DNA from: Strigamia acuminata
Lineage: Eukaryota > Arthropoda > Chilopoda > Geophilomorpha > Linotaeniidae
Direction of reading: 5' to 3'
DNA length: 60,000 bases
Assembly: GCA_949358305.1 (NCBI GenBank)
Contig: OX442322.1
Span: 3,846,001-3,906,000 of the forward strand
Part shown: positions 30,882 to 41,181 of the stretch, one piece after another
How positions within the stretch are numbered: the stretch's first letter is position 1
Layout: each line of letters opens with the position of its first letter
Notes under the pieces: model-generated
Databases searched by the model: none
The model's input: the letters and a program-made list of their open reading frames with translations, nothing else
What the model was told of the DNA's origin: nothing
Translations under genes and position numbers: made by a program

Positions 30882-32165
30882 TATCTCCAACGTATTGGTC
30901 AGGAGATAATTACTGGCATTTCGGTAGTCGCCGGTCCGGGGGGCCACGCATGTCCAATAGTATCCTCTGCGAGTGAGCTGATAGACCTCCGTAGAAAATC
31001 ATCGTAAACCCGGCAGGGTTAATTTTGTACAGTGCTCGGGCGAAGAGTAATTTAGCTCGAGCGTCATAATCAGCGAGTGTTTCACCTGGGGCTTGACGTA
31101 GACCACGTAATTTGTTGCTGATCTCGTCGGGTGTCTCGCAGTATCAAAGGTCAAAACGGACGAGAAAATCGTCCCAGGTCAGATTTTTTAGTTCCTAGTA
31201 CCACTCGGGGGCCGATCCAGTGGTTAGTTCCACTAGATTGTGCGTAAGCATATCGGTGACGGTCGCCTTCGTTGCTTTCTTTATCCTCATGACTTCGTCG
31301 AGGAAGCGGTCTCCCGCTTTCCACGAACCGTCCAATCGTGTCTGCTCGTAGTGTTGCCAGCGGATGTTGCCCGTGGCTTCGGCCGCTGGTTCGTTACGCA
31401 CGCTATATTTGTGTTTGACTCTTTCACCGGCACGGTTATGCTCATCGCCTGGGTGGCCTAAGTCGATTCCTTCCCTTTAGAAAGAGTTCAATAAGGCGCG
31501 TCCCAATTCAGCCATGGTATAGTGTCGGCCAGCAGAGTCTTGGAAATTCCCTTCTGGCAAGGAAGGATGAGAGCTGTGTGAAGATCGGTTGGAGGCATTC
31601 GGACGGTCCGAGCGGTGTTGGTCGCTGCCTCGGCTCTCTCGGTGTGATCTGGACGACGGCTGACTGTGGTCGTCATCGTCAGATGAATCAGAGGGGTCGG
31701 AAGGATCGCCTTGGGGACGATCTTCCGCTCCTCTCGGGGGGACTTCTTCGCCACCCCGTGATTTCTTCGAGCCTCCGGAGGGCGGCGGCTCCTTTTCGTC
31801 GCTGTTCCCGTAAAAAGAATGCCATCTATTTTCTTCACTTTCGGGGCGCTCGCGGTCCTTATTCGCGTTCTTTCTGTTGAGTAACGCGTTAATCGCGGCG
31901 CTTCTTTCGGATCGTTTTGACGGGTTACGGTCCCTGGATTTTTTATCCTGTTGGTCGTCCCCTTGCGACCTTCTCTTTCTCGTTGCCTTCTCTGGCTGCG
32001 ATTTATCCCTTCTTGTTTCGTCGGAGTCGCAGGTGGGTTCTTTTCCCGTTTCCCGTTTCTCCTTCTGCTTATTTCTTTCCAAAACATCTTGCTCGTACTC
32101 TTTTTGGAATTTCTCTGTTTCTTTCTCCCAATTCTCGGCTTCCCATCCCTTTTGTTCGTCTATGA
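30882..32165 (-). pseudogene. Gypsy-D Gag, middle part
   Basis: Between the two insertions the minus strand carries a highly charged, Arg/Lys/Asp/Ser-rich stretch (from MERNKQKEKRETGKEP near 32082 to a stop at 31477). A capsid-like domain with several stops follows (RLDGSWKAGDRFLDEVMRI, APEWY, LTWDDFLVRFDL, LADYDARAKLLFARAL). The pattern EWY-x-LKNLTWDDFLVRF is typical of Ty3/Gypsy capsid. The frame on the right continues across the solo LTR into the N-terminal Gag at 32720, and on the left across Copia-C copy 2. Confidence 0.8.
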
Positions 32166-32719
32166 TGTTGGTCTAAAGACCGTCTTATTTCGATATCAAA
32201 TGTTAATTCTTTCTCTATTTAACTTTCAAATGTATTATCTCGATATTTCTTTATATATCTCGCTTTTGCACACATTGTGTGCTGTCCCGTATGTAATTCC
32301 ATACAAGTGTTTTCTATTTTGATATGATTTGTTCTTTTGTTTTGACAAGTTATGTCAATTGTTGTCACCAGAGTGCTGTAACACTCTTCTCTCAATCCAA
32401 GATGGCGCAACACACGGGCGTGTGTTGTTTGACTACATTTTCACCATTATATGTAAGATATATTGTTTTTATTAAAGTGTTCATTATTTTTACATATAGT
32501 CTGTTGATTTAAAGCACTCTGTGTGCTCAGTCTGGCGATTATAAGCGGTCTTAAACCGCGCGCCATTTCCGAAACGTCATTCCGTTATCGGAATTAACCG
32601 CCGAGTATTTTCAACGCCATTTTGGCGTCAATTCACGCTTCAATTCACGCTTCAATTCACGCTTCAATTCACGCTTCTTTGCCGACATCTGCGCGCTCCT
32701 CTGCTACCAGTTACCTACA
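32166..32719 (+). repeat. Copia-M solo LTR, 554 bp, TSD TATGA
   Basis: It starts TGTTGGTCTAAAGACCG and ends CCTCTGCTACCAGTTACCTACA. TATGA directly flanks both sides (32161-32165 and 32720-32724). The start matches the 3' LTR of Copia-M copy 3 (48251) and the end matches the 5' LTR ends of copies 1-3. It gives the full-length reference for this LTR family. It contains four 12-bp tandem units and CCAAGATGGCG. Removing it with one TSD leaves Gypsy-D gag in frame. Confidence 0.94.
32628..32675 (+). repeat. 12-bp tandem repeat, four copies
   Basis: TCAATTCACGCT is repeated four times without change in the Copia-M solo LTR, about 45 bp before its end. Confidence 0.9.
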
Positions 32720-33886
32720 TATGATGGCTTGTTTCTTAGCCTGATATTCGTCTGTCCATCTGTCTCGTTCCCATTCTTCTTGTTCTCTGAGAAGTTGCTC
32801 TTTTTCTCTCCGTGCTTTTTCAGCTTTCATTCTTTCGTGATACTGCTCTTCCCATTTCTGGTGTTGCAGCTGAGCCTCTTCTCTTAATTTCTGTAGTTTC
32901 TCTGCCTTTTGTTGGGCCGGGAGGGCTCGGAATTGTTCTTCGTAATCTTGAGCTTCCCTATGCCTTCCTTCTACGGTATTGTTCCATTCTTGCCGTATTT
33001 TAGCTTCCTGCTCTTCTCTTATTTTCTGCACCATTTCTTCCGTTCTCTCCGTGGTCCTTTTTTCCCGTTGCAGTCTTTTCTCTTCCTCTTTCCAGAGTTC
33101 TCTCCGCTCCGCGCTTACTCTACGTTGGCGGTTTATTGTCTCCTGCCTCGCTTCTTCTCGGGCTTTCTCCCGTGATTCGTGAAAGGCTTTGTGAGGGTCG
33201 GACACGAAGTTACCCAGGTCACTCGGCGTTTCTTGCAGCATGGGCGTCTCCGCTGCTGGTCTTGCGACTGGCGTCGGAGCCTGCGCTGCGCAAATGGCCT
33301 TGGTGAGTAGGGTAATCGAGTCCCAGACTGACGTTCCCGGCGGAATATCGGTTACCGCTTTCAGTCGGGCTGCTTGTTGCGATAGGTGGATTAAATGGGC
33401 TACCTCGGGGAAAATAGGGGCAGGTCTCGCCGAGGCACGGGAGGCCATCGGGGTTCCGCTCGTATTTCTCGGCGGAGTTTTGTTCAGGGGGGCGGATGTT
33501 TGATCCGTCGGTGGCGATGGGTTGGTGCCGACTGTAGTTGTTAGCTTCGGAGTTTTTTGGGCCTCCTCTGCTATTAGTATCGATACTCGTCCTGTTGTTG
33601 TATCGCGGATTTCTCCTTGATTCTCTAGGACTTCCGTATCAGTATCTTCAAAGGTTTGCATGTTTGAGGAGAGCGGCTCTCGTTCCGGCTCCGTTAGGGC
33701 TGTGTGCGACGCAGCTTCTTCCTCTCTTTGCGCCTTCGCTTTTCGTTTGTTCGCTCGGGCTTTCGCCTTTGCGGATTGTTCGGGAACGGGACCGCCCGAC
33801 CTTAAGCGGTAGTCGGAGGTCCTTTTTCCCTTTCCGAGCGTGGGTCGCTCGCTATCAGACGCGGATTGTTCGTCTTTGTCTGACAT
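32720..33886 (-). pseudogene. Gypsy-D Gag, N-terminal part
   Basis: It starts at ATG 33886 (MSDKDEQSASDSERP), 70 nt downstream of the PBS. The first 170 residues are low-complexity, charged and Pro/Thr-rich. The second half is a long Glu/Arg/Lys-rich helix, probably coiled coil, of about 170 residues (RREKEQLLREQEEWERDRW). The frame is open up to the Copia-M solo LTR, where the last three codons before the stop are LTR sequence. No domain name can be given for the N-terminal region. Confidence 0.85.
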
Positions 33887-33955
33887 TTTAGGTTATTCTC
33901 TGATTTGGGTTTCTTATCAAGAGAGAGATCACAAGTTCAGTTGAGATTTATTTCT

Positions 33956-33975
33956 AAATCCTGGACAGTCCCCCA
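33956..33975 (-). promoter_or_regulatory. Gypsy-D PBS, tRNA-Pro-like
   Basis: Two nt after the LTR end CAACA, the minus strand reads TGGGGGACTGTCCAGGATTT. It resembles the tRNA-Pro primer site of many retroviruses but with about four differences, so the tRNA is uncertain. Confidence 0.5.
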
Positions 33976-33977
33976 CG

Positions 33978-34792
33978 TGTTGCGTTCTACCTGGTGATAG
34001 GTTTAATGAGCTAACGTGTGATACTTTACCTGTGATCTATTATGCAAATACCCAAATAAAGAATACCAAGTATATGTAAATCAACAAATAGGTTTTATTC
34101 AATAGGCTTGATGCCTTAAATACACTTAGTATAATTCTAGAGTCGACTTGGTCAGAGTCGAACAAAGGATTTCCCAAGATGGCGTCGTCGGTTCCGCGTG
34201 GTCGGCGGAACAAAAGCGGCGTCTCGAGTTGTCGTTAATTCGTCACGGATTCGTCGTTCACGGACGTGGTGGAATGCTCTTTCGAGTTTTCTATCCGTGC
34301 CTGTTGTCTAGGGGTTGGTTTGGGCGTCTCAAGGCTCTGACCAGAAACGTGGAGTTTCTTACAGGGCGCTCGGACACTTCAGTAGCGGAATAACCGTGGG
34401 TCGGTTATTCGATGTGAATTCACAAGGGTTACTTTTCTGCTTTCGCGGGAAATAACACTCAGTGTAAATTCGTGAGAGTTACGGTTGCACTTGACTCAGC
34501 GGTCCTCGATCAATCCTAACTAGTATTTGAAGTTGGCCTGACGGTGAGGTAGTTGCTGTGTTCTTGGTGTCGTTTGTGTAAGTTCTGTCTTTAGGCGGGA
34601 AATCCCACCTTTTATAGGCTAGAGTGAAGGGTCGGGCTTGGCCAATGGGGGCTGGCCACGAACCACCTCACCCCCTCCGGGCACGTGCTTCCCAGGGGGG
34701 GAAGGCGGAGCCAGCGCGAGGGAACTGACCTTTCCTAGTGAATCATACGGATGGCGTCCACTGGAGGGACGACCACCCGCAGGGTCACCACA
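33978..34792 (-). repeat. Gypsy-D 5' LTR, about 815 bp
   Basis: The minus-strand 3' end GTAGAACGCAACA is fixed by the PBS. The 5' end (TGTGGTGACCC at 34792) is inferred from the point where Copia-M LTR sequence begins. TATAAAA is at 34616-34610. AATAAAG and AATAAAA-like signals lie near the 3' end. No second LTR copy is in the window to confirm the length. Confidence 0.6.
34610..34616 (-). promoter_or_regulatory. Gypsy-D LTR TATA box
   Basis: Minus strand CCTATAAAAGG, a strong core promoter match in the middle of the LTR. Confidence 0.6.
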
Positions 34793-34867
34793 CGTCGTAG
34801 ATTTGCAACGCCATTTTGCACGCTTCCCGGCGACATTTCGCCAATATCTGCGCCCCTCTGTCCTACA
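34793..34867 (+). repeat. Copia-M copy 2 5' LTR, last 75 bp
   Basis: TTTGCAACGCCATTTTGCACGC...CTCTGTCCTACA aligns with the end of the solo LTR (32611-32719). The upstream part is missing because Gypsy-D inserted here. Confidence 0.7.
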
Positions 34868-34869
34868 TT

Positions 34870-34885
34870 TGGTAGCAGAGGATGG
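34870..34885 (+). promoter_or_regulatory. PBS, tRNA-iMet 3' end
   Basis: TGGTAGCAGAGGATGG starts 2 nt after LTR end CTACA. Confidence 0.85.
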
Positions 34886-35765
34886 TCGTCTGCTAGAGCA
34901 ACCATTTCTCGACTAATTTTTGACCCATATTTCGTGAAAACGATTTGTGCGCCGAAAAATTGTTTATTTTCAGATTTCACGAATCCACGCCTCGCCATTT
35001 TGTTTTCCGAACGTTGCCGACGTATTCCCGACGTTACCGATAGCCAGGGCTATTGATTTCAACGATAATTGTCTAATTTTGTCCGAATTCACGCAGGTTT
35101 CGCGGTTTTCGAGGCAAATTTATTTATTTTTGCAGGTTTTTCGACGAAACTGGATTTTCGACACTGCTTAGCACAAAGCGGCAGTTCCAACGAGAACCGA
35201 ACACTAGATTCGCCGCTTAGTTCCTCGGAGAACGGCGGTTATCACCGATCTGTACAAGTGGACGAAGAGCCTCAATTTCTTCGAGAAGATTTCGGATTTT
35301 ACATCCGAAATAGCGCTTTCTCCAGCTTTTCGAGAAAGCTGCGCCGTGCCTTCATTTGCACGAGGATTGCATCCGCAATCGATTTGTCTATTTCTCCTTC
35401 TTTCGTCTTTACCTTTGTTAGAATTAAGGGTATTTTGGTGTGGGACCTTATTAGATTCGACACAGCTCTTCGGACATTCTGTCCACTGCTGTGTTTGTAT
35501 TCTGTGACAAGGCTGAGCCCTGCGCCACCTGACATTCCCGCGACCCCAGGTGGTCACAAAGGACGTCAGGGGGACACTTGTCACAGGTTATTAGCTGATT
35601 GTAGCATCGGCTCCCCGTTGAAGGTTTCCGCCTCGAAAGTGTGTGTGAAGTGCTTCAGTACAGTGCTCCAAATAAAAGTCGTCATTTGTGCAGTGCTCCA
35701 GTGTCTTCTATACCATTCCTTGAGCCAGTCTGTGCGTCGCGTTGTGTTGAGTTTTCCACTCGGCA
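34886..35765 (+). other. Copia-M copy 2 leader with conserved stem-loop
   Basis: This untranslated leader of about 0.9 kb has an outer stem CTGTGACAAG (35502-35511) with CTTGTCACAG (35577-35586) and an inner stem CCTGAC (35528-35533) with GTCAGG (35565-35570). The structure ends 180 nt before the gag ATG. Both stems show paired substitutions relative to copy 3. A long plus-strand frame here (35069-35827) is not regarded as a gene. Confidence 0.65.
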
Positions 35766-37336
35766 ATGAAGAAAGCGTCGGTATTATCGAGCGGAACAGT
35801 TCCCGTACTCAGCGTTGGGAACTATGAGCCGTGGCGCCAAACAATGTGCATGCTGTTAAAGTCCGAGGGTTTATGAAGACACGTGACCGAAGAAAAGAAA
35901 GCTGAACATTTAGCGACTTTAAATGAAAAGGAAAAGGAACGTTATATGACCAGAAAGGACAAAGCACTCGGTCATATCTATCTTCACGTTAAGGACGCGA
36001 AATGTTCGGCCCTTGATACTTGCAATACACCAAAGCAAGCGTGGGATAAATTGGCCACCATCTATGTACCCAGTTCCAGGGCCAGACGATCGGCCATGAT
36101 ATGGAAATTTTTGAGCCTCCAACTCAAACTCAGTGAGGATATGCCTGATTTCATCGGAAGAGTGGATCAGTTTGTTCAACAATTAAAGGACGTTGGTGAA
36201 AATGTCTCAGAAGAACATCATTCATTCCAATATCTTAAGGGTCTACTACCAGAATATGCCCAGGCTACGTTTGCAGTCTACCACTGGCCTGACGCGAACT
36301 TTACTCCAACTAAAGTGGCAGAACAGTTATTGTCCGAGCAGATGCGTTTAAAGGCCATGGGGTTAACTATCCAACCGTCTGCACATACTTCAAAAGGACA
36401 ATTTTGCCAGCGTAATCAATCTCGTGGACCGCGAGATTTGTCTAAGATCAAGTGTTTCAACTGTGACCAAATGGGACACTATGCTAATCGTTGCCCTCAA
36501 CCACCACGTGAAGACAGGAATCAGTCCATGGCTTCTGTCCAACGTTCGTCGCGAAGTCAAAGCCGCAGACGCAACAAAAATGCCGCTGCCAAGGTTGAAG
36601 ACACCCGTCCACGTGGAAGCTCGCGTCCGAAGCAAGAGGAGACATTCTTCTGCAGTGCCCCGCAGATTTTTGAGCGTCCTACGGTCCATTTCATGCAATC
36701 CAATGACTGGATCGTGGATTGCGGAGCAACGGATGACGTTTCTCACGTACGAGCCTGGTTCACAGATTTTTCGAATATCCAGCCATTTGATATTGAGTTG
36801 GGTCAAGGCAAATCCCAAGTCACGGGACGAGGGACGGTTCAATTGCTCACGTTGGTCGACGACGCGGATTGCACCATCAACTTGACAAACGTTCTCTTTG
36901 CGCCGAATTTCGAAGCCAATTTGATTTCGGTGTCAAAGATTGATAAAACGAACCACCACATACACATTTTCAATGGCGAAGTGAACATTTATTGGACTGA
37001 CTTCCGATCTCTCATAATTCGTGCTAAGGAACGCGGTGGATTGTATTATCTGGACGGTCTGTGCTCAACGCATCTTGTGCCGTCAAGTGTTTCAACGGTC
37101 ATTCAACCGCCAATCCAGATGTCACTCCAACCTGTGCAAACGCTTGTCACATCGGAAGTAGATTTCGACGTGCCAAAGCCAAAGAAGGGGAAGCAAAAGC
37201 AGCGGGAAATTTCAGACTTTTGCATAACTTTGGTTGCTATCGAACTAGCGAAGCAAATGCCAATCCAGCAAATTCCTAACCCTCCTTTACCTGCACAAGT
37301 TTCCGTTCCTCCACCTACCCAGAAAAATCCTAATAT
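35766..37336 (+). pseudogene. Copia-M copy 2 Gag-protease
   Basis: ATG 35766 opens the Gag with VLSVGNYEPWRQTM. A TGA at 35874-35876 replaces the Trp found in copy 3 (GLWRHVTEE). The capsid region (AWDKLATIYVPSSRARRS, FTPTKVAEQLLSEQMRLKAM), zinc knuckle CFNCDQMGHYANRC (near 36454-36495) and protease WIVDCGATDDVSH follow in one frame up to the solo LTR at 37337. Gag and Pol are one frame in Copia elements, and no frameshift signal is expected. One nonsense codon makes it defective. Confidence 0.9.
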
Positions 37337-37884
37337 TGTTATGTGGGATTAAGGCCCACTTGAGGCTACCCACACAACTGAGAATTTGATAGAAAATAAA
37401 GAATCATTATTTTAGGTTTAAATTCCAAATGGTTTTTATTTAACCAGACAGCAAAGCTGTTTGATTATCCTATAAGATGGATGGGTTTACATGGTTTTAT
37501 TAATTCAATCAAAACATAAATTAAAGTAATAACTTATATAAATTATATAAACTCTATAAAACACTTTGATTCGAGATGTAATAATTAATGATGATAAACT
37601 GATAATATTTTTTGCAGCCGTACCACGAACAGGTCGACATTGGACAGAAGAGATTTGAGTTTCTCCAGTGAGAGCTGGAAGAGAACTGTCAAACTTGGGC
37701 GGATTCACTTAACAGGAAAGCTCCTGTTACCTCCTTTAACTAATTGAAAAGTCCAGTGGCGAGGCAATGATGTAATCAATTGCCAACGCCATCTATGGAC
37801 AAAATTTAGCAACTTTAAACCGAATTATAGCCGAATTACGCGCTACGGGTCGCCCGTTGATCGGAACGGCCCGTACGCATAGCA
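37337..37884 (+). repeat. Solo LTR of unknown family, 548 bp, 4-bp TSD
   Basis: Termini TGTTATGTG and CGCATAGCA are imperfect inverted repeats. ATAT flanks both sides (37333-37336 and 37885-37888; AATAT if read as 5 bp). Without it the Copia-M frame continues from protease linker to integrase. No related internal region is in the window. The 4-bp TSD suggests a Gypsy-type integrase. Confidence 0.88.
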
Positions 37885-40800
37885 ATATCCAATCCTATGT
37901 TGACATCCTAAAGTCCTTGCCACATGCCTTTCTCTCTAGCGAAACCTCTAATCCAAAACAGAAGGTTGTTGCTAATCCTACTACAGTGAAGGATGCAACT
38001 GGTTTGTTGCACAGCCGTCTTGGTCACCTTCATACTAACGCCATGAAGTTGTTAGCGGCCAATGAACAAGTCCATGGATTGGAGCCAGCAGAAGTCCGTC
38101 AAAAGTTAGCCTGCAATGATTATCGAATTGCTAAATCCACGAGAGCGTCCCACAAGCCGGACCCCCATCCCATGACTTCAAAGCCATTGGATCTTTTACA
38201 CATGGATCTGTTGGGGCCAGCCCCAGTCACTTCTTTGGGCGGCTCGGATTATGTATTTACCATTATTGACGATGCAACTCGCTATACCTGGATAATACCG
38301 TTGGCGCAAAAATCTCAAACATTTGCTGCATTTAAAGACTTTGTCGCCAGAGTAGAGCGGATTCAGAACACTACCATAAAGGCAATCAGATCCGATAAGG
38401 GCGGCGAATTCATGTCGAATGAATTCTTGCATTATCTCCAAGAGAAGGGTATCCAGGGACAGCGAACCAACCCCGCATCGCCATAAATGAACGGGACGGC
38501 AGAAAGAATAAACCGGACAATGGCCGACAACGTCCGATCGATTATCTCAGAAACAAAGGTTTCTGATGGACTCTGGGCCAAATTGGCCGTTACCTTCGCG
38601 TATATAAAGAATAGCAGTCCACATTCCAGACTGAAGAATCAAGTGCCATACATTCTTTGGCGACAAAGAGACTTATCATTGCGTCACCTACGTAAGATAG
38701 GATCCAAATGTTGGGTGCATTACACTGCACCAGGACGCAAGAAACTGGAAGCGCATGCCTGGGAAGGATATCTTGTTGGCTACGCCACCGGCACTCGCGG
38801 CTACAGAGTCTGGAATCCAGTCGAAGACAGGGTATATGAATCTATTCACGTCAAGATCGACGAGCATCAATCCTATCGGAAGTCTTTGCGAGGTTCAACA
38901 CAACGACTTGACGAGACATTCCTTGAAAACAGCAATGGACAACAGTCGGTATCATTTAATGATAATGTCCGATATCATCGTTGGTCAAAAGGCTCTGGTT
39001 CTGATCACTCGGATCGCAGCGATAACGACGATGACAATGGTAATGACAATGGTAATGGCAATCAGCGTCAATGCATACACCCCTTGTCTACTTACCGCCT
39101 CCGACAACGCCTGAGCAACAGTTATTGGATGCATGTGCATTGGAATTACCTGGTTCTGCAAGTTTGAGACAATCTCAATCGTATCCTATTCTATGGATTC
39201 CACCAGATGAGGACGATACAGATGCTGATATCAATAAAATAGATGAACTTTCACTTTATCCGGGAACATCTGAATTTACTGGTACGTCGCCCGAACAATC
39301 GCCATGTCAAACTCCACCACCTTCGCCTGATCGGTCGCCTCGTCAAACTCCACCGCCTTTGCCTGACCGATCAGATCATCAATCCAAAGCATCAGCTGAA
39401 CAGTTGTCTCATCAATCTCCGCCCGGTTCACCAGCACGATACATCACGTATCGTCGTAAAGGGCGTGGAGCGGACTCAGGAAGTCATACTGTACCAGTAT
39501 TCGATGACACTCCAATGTCTTCTGCACCGATTCTCCCTATTTCGGGAACTGAAGTTCCAGCAGCAACTGAGCGTCACACAGCACATATGTGGCGACTCGT
39601 CGGCGAGGATTCAGAATGTAGTGATTGGAGACGCGAAGAACATCTTAGAAAAGATCAAGTACCTGGGAAAATCAGAACTGATGTCTACTATTTTCCAGTC
39701 CCGGCGTCAGACTCAGATCACCAAAAGACATTGAAGAATATTGCATGCTCAATAACATTGACTATGAGCCAGAACTATTCATATTCCGCAATATTGAATA
39801 CAAGTTGCCAATTATTCCGGGTGCCCGTCATGCGGCCCATCTGTGCAAAACTGAACCAGCTTCCTATGCTGAAATTCCAAGATTCACTGAAGCTCCCAAA
39901 TGGCGCGAAGCCATAAATGAGGAATTGGAAACTTTTAAGGAAAGAGAAGTCTTTGTTGAGGTTCCAAAACCACCAGACACCACAATTTTGGGATGCAAGT
40001 GGATCTTCAAGTTGAAGACGAATGCAGCTGGCACAATTACCAGATATCGAGCCCGTCTAGTCGCGCAGGGATTTCGTCAAAACCTGGGCGTGGATTAAGA
40101 TAAAGTTTACAGCGCAGTGGTGAATTTTGTTTTAATTCGCCTATTCTTCTGTCTCCTGGTTGTGTTACGCGGTTGGAAGGACGCTCATTTGGACGTCAAA
40201 TGTGCGTACCTGTATGGGGAGTTGAAACATAAGGTCTACATGAGAATCTCTGCAGGTGCCACATGTTCTCATCCCAACAACGTTTGGCTGCTCGTGAAAT
40301 CACTTTACGGGTTACACCAATCAGGAAGACAGTGGTTTGAAAAGCTAGACGAAACTCTGCGAGATCTTGGCTTTAAGAAGATGCCAGCATGCAACTGTGT
40401 CTACAAGTTTGGAAACTCTGCTGTAATGCTGATCTACGTAGACGATATTGTTCTCTTTTATGCATCAGACATCATCTTCAGTCAATTGCTTGCCCTCATC
40501 AGCTCGAAATTCCAGATCGTTAATCTTGGTCCAATCACCAGACTACTGGGCGTCGAGTTCATCCGTGACGCAAGACGCACGTTTATCACACAACGTGCGT
40601 ACATTGCAAAACTTGTGAAGAAGTTTGGAATTGCAACCAACAATCGCATCAAGGTTCCAGTGACGCCCGGTACTACGCTCGTGAGAGGATCAACCGAAAA
40701 CCTGGCAGATTTTCCCTACAGATCGCTCATTGGATCCTTATTATTCCTGGCGTCAAGAATGCGCCCCGACATTCTCTACTCAGTGATTGCTTTGGCACAA

Positions 40801-40986
40801 TTCAACACCTGCTACAATCAAACGCATATCCGTGGATTGCTATAGGTCATGCAATACGTTGCCAACACTGCAGACTTGTGCATTGAGTTGTCCGGTTGCA
40901 CATCATCACAACTGTGGGCATTCACTGACGCGTCATGGGCAAGCGATTCAGAAACCTCTTTAAGCTTCGGTGGCTACATCACCTAC
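37885..40986 (+). pseudogene. Copia-M copy 2 integrase-RT-RNase H
   Basis: Integrase begins with the H/C module (LHSRLGHLHTNAM ... CNDY with the second Cys region altered) and core motifs LLHMDLLGPAP, RSDKGGEF and NGTAERINR. A TAA at 38484-38486 replaces Gln just before NGTAERINR. Two frameshifts fall in the acidic linker (about 39070-39750). RT has FKLKTNAAGTITRYRARLVAQ, a TAA near 40096, KDAHLDVKCAYLYGEL, GLHQSGRQW and intact IYVDDIVLFYAS. A TAG at 40843-40845 precedes RNase H, which stops at ASWASDSE..SFGGYITYV, truncated at 40986. Confidence 0.9.
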
Positions 40987-41161
40987 GTTTTATGCTTTTA
41001 GGCATTCGTTTCTTGATTTCACGGCATATAAGCGCATTTGCGCGGCCGTTCAATTCGTTTTCCGTCGTCGACGTCGCCCACACGTTCGCACGAGTAGTGC
41101 GACGCATTTGCGAACGTCTTCGCAACGTTTCTTGGTCGTTTTCCTCTGCTACCGACCTACA
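40987..41161 (+). repeat. Copia-M copy 3 5' LTR, last 175 bp
   Basis: It ends CCTCTGCTACCGACCTACA, 2 nt before the PBS. Its start TGTTGGTC is missing; instead it joins the RNase H frame of copy 2 at about 40986. CCTCTGCTACC (41143-41153) is complementary to GGTAGCAGAGG of the PBS (41165-41175). Confidence 0.7.
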
Positions 41162-41163
41162 AT

Positions 41164-41181
41164 TGGTAGCAGAGGATGGTT
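41164..41181 (+). promoter_or_regulatory. PBS, tRNA-iMet 3' end
   Basis: TGGTAGCAGAGGATGGTT matches 18 nt of the complement of the initiator tRNA-Met 3' end. Confidence 0.88.

Larger units (their letters stand above)
22811..34792 (-). mobile_element. Gypsy-D, minus strand, 3'-truncated, with nested insertions
   Basis: Leftwards from about 34792: a 5' LTR (about 815 bp), PBS, gag, protease, RT and part of RNase H; integrase and 3' LTR are absent. Two insertions account for most of its span: a Copia-M solo LTR (32166-32719) and Copia-C copy 2 (25112-30876). It lies inside the 5' LTR of Copia-M copy 2. Several stops show it is dead. Confidence 0.82.
34793..40986 (+). mobile_element. Copia-M copy 2, 5' and 3' truncated
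   Basis: It contains the LTR tail, PBS, leader, gag, protease, integrase, RT and the start of RNase H. A 548-bp solo LTR sits between protease and integrase. The start of its 5' LTR is lost behind Gypsy-D, and it ends at 40986 directly against the Copia-M copy 3 LTR. Many stops. Confidence 0.88.

Noticed and set aside
31477-33891. Several long plus-strand frames
   Set aside because: They are antisense shadows of the highly charged Gypsy-D Gag and its biased codons.
35069-35827. 252-codon plus-strand frame
   Set aside because: It lies in the Copia-M leader, overlaps the gag start and has no counterpart with the same sequence in copy 3.
41164-41181. tRNA-iMet gene fragment
   Set aside because: Only the 18-nt complement of the 3' end is present, directly after an LTR; this is a primer-binding site.
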